Assembly (NCBI RefSeq): GCF_023634025.1
Contig: NZ_JALJCW010000001.1
Coordinates: forward strand, 657,501 to 721,500
Direction: 5' to 3'
Source: Hanstruepera flava
Lineage (GTDB): Bacteria; Bacteroidota; Bacteroidia; Flavobacteriales; Flavobacteriaceae
DNA length: 64,000 nucleotides
The notes under the pieces: generated by a model
What the model saw: the letters and a program-made list of their open reading frames with translations, nothing else
Told to the model about the DNA's origin: nothing
The model's database searches: none
Program-made: the position numbers and the translations under genes
Shown here: in pieces, positions 57,491-64,000 of the stretch
How positions within the stretch are numbered: position 1 is the first letter of the stretch
Layout: every line of letters begins with the position of its first letter

Positions 57491-60400
57491 ATGAAACAGC
57501 TTACTGCAATTTTAATGATTGTTTGTTCAATGCATTTTTCGCAAGCACAAAACCCTTCTTATGATAAACTCTGGAAACAGGTGGACAAACTGGAGTCTGA
57601 AGGTTTACCTAAATCGGCTTTAGAGCTGGTTGAACAAATTTCTCAACAAGCCAAGACCGAACAGAACGAACCGCAATACATCAAATCATTATTATTTAAA
57701 AGTAAGTATGCCTTAATTCTGGAAGAAGATGCGCAGTTGACTATCATAAACGACTTTAAAGCTCAAATAGCAAATAGTCAGGCTCCTACGCAAAACGTTT
57801 TAGAGAACATGCTAGCCACTATGTATTGGCAGTATTTTCAACAGAATAGATGGAAATTCTATAATCGAACCAATACCTCCGAAAAAGTTGATGAAACCGA
57901 TTTTAGAACTTGGGATTTAGAAACGCTTTTTGCTGAAATACAATTACACTATCAAAATTCGTTGCAAAACGGACTCATTTTGCAACAAACAAAGCTTGAA
58001 GATTATGCCGTCATCATAAACGAGCAAAAGAATTCCAAGCAATTTCGTCCTAGCTTATTTGATTTACTGGCTCACAACGCCCTAGAATTCTTCAAAACCG
58101 ATGAAAACAGCATCACCAAACCTGCTTATAAATTTGAAATTGACAATCTGGATTATTTGAGTGATGCTAACGCCTTTTCTCGCTTGAAGTTATCTTCAAA
58201 AGATTCTACCTCATTGCAGTTGCAGGCCTTAAAAATCTATCAGGACCTCATCCAATTTCATTTAAAGAATTCTTCCCCTGAAGCCTTGGTGGATGTAGAT
58301 ATCAATCGACTTCAGTTTGTATCGCAACATGCCACATTCAGCAATAAGGAAGACGTGTTATTACAAACGCTTAAAGCATCACGTAATTTTTACGGTTCAC
58401 AACCTGTATCAGGTTTGTACAGTTTTGAAATAGCGCAACTATGGTTTCAACAAGGCAGTCAATATCAACCTAAAACCGACGAAACCCATCAATGGAAAAT
58501 TAAGGAAGCCTATGACATTTGCCAATCGGTCATTTTTGCGTTTCCAAAAAGTGTTGCTGCTGAAAAATGCGAGGCACTCAAACAACAGATTCTGCAACCT
58601 AGCTTGCAACTACAGATAGAAAGCTACATACCTATCCAACAGGAATCGCGTTTGTTGGTTCGCTATAAAAATATTAATGCATTAGACTTCAGTGCCTATA
58701 TGCTAACCGAAAAGCAGTTTGAAATCTTTAATAAAACATACCGAACAGAAGATCAAATTGAGTTTTTTAGAACTTTGAATCTTACCCAATCTTGGGAATC
58801 CAATTTACGCGATGTTAAAGACTATCAGCAACACAGTACTGAAGTCCTTATTCCGCTATTGGCGAACGGTCGTTACTTGATGGTTGCCAAAGTTCCTAAT
58901 AGCGACATTTTTGCGACGCAAACCATTCAGGTGACCAATATTGCTTTGGTTGATAAAAGCGAGAACCACAAACAAAGCTATCAGTTTATTGACCGAAATA
59001 ATGGCAAGCCGATTGAGGGTGTTGACGTTAAAATCACCTATCAAAAAAACTACAATAGTGGCACCAAACAAAAAAAACTGACCTCCAATACTAGAGGAAC
59101 TATAGAAATAGAAAAGTCTGGCGAGCGATGGACACAAGTAAAAATTGAAGCCCAGACACCTGATGACAAGGCCTATTTTGGTGATTACTACATAAACCGT
59201 TCACAAACACCAAAACCCGATCCAATAAGTTACAAAGGGTTTCTGTTTACAGACCGAAGTATTTACAGACCAGGTCAAACAGTCCATTTTAAGGGTATTG
59301 CCATAAGAACCGAAGATGGTAAATCGGAAGTATTGCCTAATGAAGATACCTATGTGATTTTATATGATGTGAACGGACAGGAAGTGCATCGTTTGGATTT
59401 ACGAACCAATGCTTTTGGTTCGGTTTCGGGTGAGTTCATATTGCCGAGTAGTGGCTTAACGGGCCAATTTAGAATACAGCTATTGGGAAAAACCCATACA
59501 CTTTCTAATACCAATGTCTATATCTCTGTAGAAGAATACAAACGTCCCAAGTTTGAAACCACGTTCAAACCCATAACCGAGACCTTTAAAATTAATGATT
59601 CCATTACCCTAAACGGAAATGCGCTTGCCTATGCTGGCAGTAACATAACTGATGCCAAGGTAGTGTATCGCGTCCACCGAAAAGTGCGTTATCCTAGTTG
59701 GTATTATTGGTATCGACCAGCTTTTAACAGTGAGCCACAAGAAATCACTCATGGTGAAACCACCACCAATGAAAAAGGCGAATTTGAAATCACATTTAAA
59801 GCCATTCCTGATTTGAGTGTTGACAAAGACTCACAACCCATTTTTAATTATGAAGTCACGGCTGATGTAACAGATATCAATGGCGAAACCCGAAGTGCCA
59901 CCACTCTAGTCAATGTTGGCTATCATGCTATGACGGCATCTATTTCGGTTAACAATCTTTTGAATAAAACCAACAAGGAGCACAAACTGGAAATCACGAC
60001 CCAAAACCTCAACGGTGAGTTTGTACCTGCCAAAGGAACCATTAAAATGTATAAGTTGAAAGCACCTGACTATGTGCTGCGAGCAAGACCTTGGCAAGCA
60101 CCAGACTACCCGATGCTTCCGGAAGCAGAGTTTAAATCTAAATTTCCACACGATGCGTATCAAGATGAACACAACCCAAATAATTGGGAAAAAGGCGAAC
60201 TGGTTTTTGAAAAGCGTTTTGATACGGAAACATCCAAAACTATAGCTTTAGGCAACATCAAAAAATGGCAATCTGGTCAATATGTGATTGTTTTGGAAAG
60301 TCAGGATGCCTTTGGTCAAGATGTGAAAGCTGAAACCAAAACCACACTCTATAGTGACCAAGATAAAACCCTTGCCGATAAGCAACTATTTAGTATTACC

Positions 60401-63400
60401 ACCAATAAACCAAATTATCAGGCCAATGAAACGGTATTGCTTACTTTAGGTTCTGCGGCACAAAACGTAACCGTAACACTGGATGTAGAAAAAGACCACA
60501 AGACCATAAACACTTATGTGTTTGAGCTTAACAATAACAAGAAAACCATTGAGATTCCGGTTACTAAAGACGATTTAGGCGGTTTTGCTGTGCATTACAG
60601 TTTTTCCTTTGCCAATGGTTTTCAATCAGGTATGGAATACATTAATGTACCTTATCCAAAAACCGATTTAGAGATTGAAACCACCACATTCAGGGATAAA
60701 TTACAACCTGGACAATATGAAACCTGGAATTTTAAAATAAAAGGCCCTAAAGGCGAACAAGTTTCTGCCGAACTATTGGCGAGTATGTACGATGCCTCTT
60801 TAGACCAATTTAAAACGCATGATTGGAATTTTAACCCAATCTATAGAGCACCTTATAATAGTTACAACCATAGAAACGCAGGCTATAGTTTTGGCACCAA
60901 AAACTTTAGAATTCAAAATTTAAACCGTGCCTATATCAGCTATCCGCACCAAGCGTATGACCAACTGAATTGGTTTGGATTGCGTTTAAACGATGCCTAT
61001 ACAGTAAGAAGTCAATACTTAAGAGTTAAAAATGCACAATATGCTCACATTCCTTCAAGTTTTACCAGTGAGCATAGATCAGGAATTGGCAATGGTAATA
61101 TTAAGGGGATTGTTACAGACGAAACTGGATTACCGCTTCCAGGGGCTAATGTCATCATTACAAACACCACAAATGGTACGCAAACAGATTTTGATGGTAA
61201 CTTTTCCATTCGGGCTGAAAAGAATCAAAAACTATCAATTAGCTTCCTTGGCTATAAAACATTGGAGTTAAAAATCAGCAATGATAACTTTTATAAAATT
61301 AAATTGATACCTGACAGCGCAGCTTTAGATGAAGTAGTTATTACAGCTTTAGGTATAAAAAGATCAAAGGATGAATTAACTACAGCTAATCAGGTTGTAA
61401 GATCTGAAGAGCTTATACAATCTCAAATTCCAGATTTAGTTGGAAGATTTACGGATTCTGAAGATATTGAAAACCCTGAATATTATTTTAAAGCCAATAA
61501 AATTAAAGTTGTACCAAGTGATTCAATAGTTACTGGCGCAACCAATATGATAATTTCAGATGTCCTAAAAACAAGTTTTGATGATATCGTCATCCGCAAA
61601 AACTTACAGGAAACCGCTTTTTTCTTTCCACAATTACAAACCGACACCGAAGGTAACGTGAGTTTTAGCTTTACTACTCCAGAAGCCCTAACACAGTGGA
61701 AATTGCAATTATTAGCACATACCAAAATTCTAGAAAGTGCAACAACAAGTTTGGAAACAGTTACCCAAAAGGAATTGATGGTCATTCCAAATGCACCAAG
61801 ATTTTTACGCCATGGTGACAAAATTGTCATCAGTACCAAAATTGCAAACCTCTCGGATAGTGATATTTCTGGTCAAGCACAGCTGCAATTGTTTGATGCT
61901 ATTTCAGGTGAAGAGATAACCGACAAAATTGTCAGGTCGAGCGCAGTCGAGACCTTCACAGTAGATGCCAAAGGCAACACCCAAGTGTCCTGGAGTTTAT
62001 CCATTCCGGATTCGGTGGATGCTGTACAATATAAAGTGGTTGCTAAAGCTGGTGACTTTAGTGATGGCGAACAAAATGCGATGCCGGTTTTATCCAATCG
62101 CATGTTGGTGACTGAAACCTTACCTATGTGGATAAAGAGTAATGAAACCAGAACTTTTACGTTGGATAAACTAAAAACAAATACCTCAACAACACTCAAG
62201 CACCATAAACTGACGTTGGAAATGACTTCCAATCCTGCTTGGTATGCTGTTCAAGCGTTGCCTTACCTTATGGAGTATCCTTACGAGTGTAACGAGCAAA
62301 CTTTTAGTCGTTATTATGCCAATGCATTGGCGAGTCATATTGCCAATAGTAATCCGCGTATTCAAGAGGTCTTCAACCAATGGCGAAACACTGATGCCCT
62401 ATTATCTAATTTAGAAAAGAATGAGGAATTAAAAAACATCCTTATTCAAGAAACGCCTTGGTTACGTGATGCCCAAAGTGAAACCGAACAAAAAAAGCGT
62501 ATTGCCTTGTTGTTTGATCTCAATAAAATGAACAACGAGTTGCAAAATGCCTTAAGAAAACTGGAACAAAATCAAATGAGCAATGGTGCTTGGCCTTGGT
62601 TCCATGGGGGACGTGAAAACCGATTTATTACCCAGCATATCATCACTGGATTTGGTCACTTGAAGCACTTAAATGTTGTTCAAAATGATAGTGAAGCATC
62701 AATGATCAAAAAAGCCATAAGGTATTTGGATACAGAATTTGTAGAAGAATATAAAGACCTTACTAAATACAATAAGGATGTTGATTTAAGCAAAGACCAT
62801 TTAAGTCATACGCAATTGCATTATTTATACATGCGAAGCTTCTTCCCAGAGGTTAAGCAATCTAAAAAGGTCCAGGAGATTTCGGCTTACTACTTGTCAC
62901 AGATTCAGAAGTATTGGTTGAGTCGTTCATTATATTCCAAAGGACTCATGGCATTGATTGCTCACCGAATGGAAGATGATGCCACATCTGGAAAAATATT
63001 GAAATCACTTAAAGAAAATAGCATTACCAATGAAGAATTGGGTATGTATTGGAAAGAAAATACAGCGTCTTGGTATTGGTATCAAGCACCCATTGAAACC
63101 CAAGCCTTACTGATTGAAGCCTTTTCTGAAATTGAAAATGATGTAAAGACTATTGACAATCTTAAAATCTGGTTATTAAAAAACAAGCAAACCAATAAAT
63201 GGGAAACAACCAAAGCCACTACCGAAGCTGTGTATGCTTTGTTGCTTCAAGGTAACGATTGGTTAAGTGTTACAGAAGCTGTTGATGTGCTGGTTGGTGG
63301 TGAAAAAATAGAACCTTCAAAATTAGAAAACGTGAAAGTAGAAGCCGGAACAGGCTATTACAAAACGGCTTGGAATACCCAAGACATAAAACCTGACATG

Positions 63401-63922
63401 GCAGAAGTAACCTTAACCAAAAAAGGTGATGGTATTGCTTGGGGAGGCTTATACTGGCAATACTTTGAGGATTTGGATAAGATTATTTCAGCAGAGACAC
63501 CATTGAAACTAAAGAAAAGGTTATTTAAAAAAATCAATACCGATACTGGTGAAGAAATCACAGAAATTACCCAAGACACTAATTTAAAAGTAGGTGATTT
63601 AGTTCGCGTTCGTATTGAACTCCGAAGTGATAGGGATATGGAATTTATTCACATGAAGGATATGCGTGCATCAGGTTTAGAACCCGTAAACGTATTATCA
63701 AAATACAAATGGCAAGATGGATTGGGCTACTATGAGAGCACTAAAGATGCTAGTACCAATTTCTTTTTTGACTATTTACCAAAAGGCGTTTACGTATTTG
63801 AATATGACTTACGCGTTAATAATGCCGGTAACATGAGCAATGGCATCACAACCATTCAAAGTATGTACGCTCCAGAATTCAGCAGTCATAGCGAAGGTGT
63901 TAGAGTATCAGTTAACAATTAA
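57491..63922 (+). CDS. Alpha-2-macroglobulin-family protein with an inserted SusC-like module
   Basis: 2143 residues from ATG 57491 (MKQLTAILMIVCSMHFSQAQ); upstream ATGs at 57482/57485 and TTG 57449 are less likely. No lipobox. A long N-terminal helical part spans ~20-480. MG2-type domain KGFLFTDRSIYRPGQTVHFKG starts near 580; further MG domains run to ~1180. At ~1202-1320 sits a carboxypeptidase-D-regulatory-like domain plus DEVVITALGIKR (1280-1291), resembling SusC at 40311. The A2M core follows (FFFPQLQTDTEGNVSFSFTTPEALTQWKL, ~1370-1400). Thioester motif CNEQ: Cys1600-Gln1603. Bacterial A2Ms are thought to trap proteases in the periplasm. Confidence 0.92.
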   Translation: MKQLTAILMIVCSMHFSQAQNPSYDKLWKQVDKLESEGLPKSALELVEQISQQAKTEQNEPQYIKSLLFKSKYALILEEDAQLTIINDFKAQIANSQAPTQNVLENMLATMYWQYFQQNRWKFYNRTNTSEKVDETDFRTWDLETLFAEIQLHYQNSLQNGLILQQTKLEDYAVIINEQKNSKQFRPSLFDLLAHNALEFFKTDENSITKPAYKFEIDNLDYLSDANAFSRLKLSSKDSTSLQLQALKIYQDLIQFHLKNSSPEALVDVDINRLQFVSQHATFSNKEDVLLQTLKASRNFYGSQPVSGLYSFEIAQLWFQQGSQYQPKTDETHQWKIKEAYDICQSVIFAFPKSVAAEKCEALKQQILQPSLQLQIESYIPIQQESRLLVRYKNINALDFSAYMLTEKQFEIFNKTYRTEDQIEFFRTLNLTQSWESNLRDVKDYQQHSTEVLIPLLANGRYLMVAKVPNSDIFATQTIQVTNIALVDKSENHKQSYQFIDRNNGKPIEGVDVKITYQKNYNSGTKQKKLTSNTRGTIEIEKSGERWTQVKIEAQTPDDKAYFGDYYINRSQTPKPDPISYKGFLFTDRSIYRPGQTVHFKGIAIRTEDGKSEVLPNEDTYVILYDVNGQEVHRLDLRTNAFGSVSGEFILPSSGLTGQFRIQLLGKTHTLSNTNVYISVEEYKRPKFETTFKPITETFKINDSITLNGNALAYAGSNITDAKVVYRVHRKVRYPSWYYWYRPAFNSEPQEITHGETTTNEKGEFEITFKAIPDLSVDKDSQPIFNYEVTADVTDINGETRSATTLVNVGYHAMTASISVNNLLNKTNKEHKLEITTQNLNGEFVPAKGTIKMYKLKAPDYVLRARPWQAPDYPMLPEAEFKSKFPHDAYQDEHNPNNWEKGELVFEKRFDTETSKTIALGNIKKWQSGQYVIVLESQDAFGQDVKAETKTTLYSDQDKTLADKQLFSITTNKPNYQANETVLLTLGSAAQNVTVTLDVEKDHKTINTYVFELNNNKKTIEIPVTKDDLGGFAVHYSFSFANGFQSGMEYINVPYPKTDLEIETTTFRDKLQPGQYETWNFKIKGPKGEQVSAELLASMYDASLDQFKTHDWNFNPIYRAPYNSYNHRNAGYSFGTKNFRIQNLNRAYISYPHQAYDQLNWFGLRLNDAYTVRSQYLRVKNAQYAHIPSSFTSEHRSGIGNGNIKGIVTDETGLPLPGANVIITNTTNGTQTDFDGNFSIRAEKNQKLSISFLGYKTLELKISNDNFYKIKLIPDSAALDEVVITALGIKRSKDELTTANQVVRSEELIQSQIPDLVGRFTDSEDIENPEYYFKANKIKVVPSDSIVTGATNMIISDVLKTSFDDIVIRKNLQETAFFFPQLQTDTEGNVSFSFTTPEALTQWKLQLLAHTKILESATTSLETVTQKELMVIPNAPRFLRHGDKIVISTKIANLSDSDISGQAQLQLFDAISGEEITDKIVRSSAVETFTVDAKGNTQVSWSLSIPDSVDAVQYKVVAKAGDFSDGEQNAMPVLSNRMLVTETLPMWIKSNETRTFTLDKLKTNTSTTLKHHKLTLEMTSNPAWYAVQALPYLMEYPYECNEQTFSRYYANALASHIANSNPRIQEVFNQWRNTDALLSNLEKNEELKNILIQETPWLRDAQSETEQKKRIALLFDLNKMNNELQNALRKLEQNQMSNGAWPWFHGGRENRFITQHIITGFGHLKHLNVVQNDSEASMIKKAIRYLDTEFVEEYKDLTKYNKDVDLSKDHLSHTQLHYLYMRSFFPEVKQSKKVQEISAYYLSQIQKYWLSRSLYSKGLMALIAHRMEDDATSGKILKSLKENSITNEELGMYWKENTASWYWYQAPIETQALLIEAFSEIENDVKTIDNLKIWLLKNKQTNKWETTKATTEAVYALLLQGNDWLSVTEAVDVLVGGEKIEPSKLENVKVEAGTGYYKTAWNTQDIKPDMAEVTLTKKGDGIAWGGLYWQYFEDLDKIISAETPLKLKKRLFKKINTDTGEEITEITQDTNLKVGDLVRVRIELRSDRDMEFIHMKDMRASGLEPVNVLSKYKWQDGLGYYESTKDASTNFFFDYLPKGVYVFEYDLRVNNAGNMSNGITTIQSMYAPEFSSHSEGVRVSVNN

Positions 63923-63924
63923 AC

Positions 63925-63955
63925 AAAAAGGCTTCAAAATTTGAAGCCTTTTTTT
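63925..63955. terminator. Terminator after the macroglobulin gene, probably bidirectional
   Basis: Inverted repeat AAAAAGGCTTCAAA/TTTGAAGCCTTTTT (63925-63938 with 63940-63953). A and T tracts on both sides let it end transcription from either direction. Confidence 0.9.
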
Positions 63956-64000
63956 ATTTACTTGGCGGTGTTGTTGGACGCACTTCAATTTTACTTGGTA
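63954..64000 (-). CDS. Partial gene entering from the right edge (C-terminus only)
   Basis: On the minus strand the frame ending at TAA 63954-63956 reads PSKIEVRPTTPPSK, the last ~14 codons of a gene beginning outside the window. The stop sits directly beside a bidirectional terminator, as a convergent gene's would. With so few residues no family can be named, and the call could be wrong. Confidence 0.35.
   Translation of the reverse strand, partial: PSKIEVRPTTPPSK

Noticed and set aside
61032-61271. 79-codon plus-strand ORF in another frame over the SusC-like module
   Set aside because: It is a frame shadow of the macroglobulin gene, which reads through without interruption and with family motifs.

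Overview
The window comes from a member of the Bacteroidota, almost certainly a marine-type Flavobacteriaceae. The evidence is low GC, the Bacteroidetes promoter signature (TTG-N19-TAnnTTTG), type IX secretion C-terminal tails, a SusC/SusD pair, many short-signal lipoproteins, and the gene order rplQ-carA-eno-gltA next to one very long ribosomal-protein cluster. All gene calls are read from the sequence and its translations; no database search was possible.

Layout. 1-272: two minus-strand Bacteroidetes promoters fire off the left edge, probably into a stable-RNA operon outside the window. 273-8314: a porin, rnhB, a large lipoprotein with a beta-propeller-like C-terminal half, a nucleoid-associated protein, and small exported, lipoprotein and DinB-like genes. 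8124-12570: a tandem duplication. Each copy carries a T9SS-secreted surface protein plus a small membrane protein. The junction still shows a 55-bp stump of lipB fused to the 3' part of a DinB-like gene. 12516-20956: housekeeping genes lipB, a small YqaE/Pmp3 protein (52 aa), lysS, a YceI protein, an amidinotransferase-fold hydrolase, gltA, eno and carA.

21043-38314: 32 co-directional genes (rpsL-rpsG-fusA, then the S10, spc and alpha blocks through rplQ) run on the minus strand from a perfect-consensus promoter at 38358-38387. A terminator fused to a second consensus promoter sits between rpsK and rpsD, so rpsD-rpoA-rplQ can be transcribed separately. A perfect 15-bp hairpin separates rpsJ from rplC. 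S14, S4 and L36 are zinc-free forms.

38493-46702: an Omp85-like outer-membrane protein, then a SusC-SusD-lipoprotein-lipoprotein uptake locus with no enzyme genes. 46768-57347: rlmB, a rhomboid protease, rarA, a YjjG-type nucleotidase, a polysaccharide-deacetylase-like protein, radC, a DUF1569 protein, a PaiB-like protein, mpl and a TPR protein. 57491-63922: a giant alpha-2-macroglobulin with an intact CxEQ thioester motif. It carries an internal segment homologous to the N-terminus of the SusC protein at 40311, including the DEVVITALGIKR signature.

The most interesting structures are the duplicated and partly homogenised T9SS cassette (about 940 bp with no difference seen, flanked by diverged N-terminal halves), the SusC-derived module inside the macroglobulin, and the terminator-promoter composites. 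No CRISPR array, transposase, tRNA or rRNA was found inside the window.
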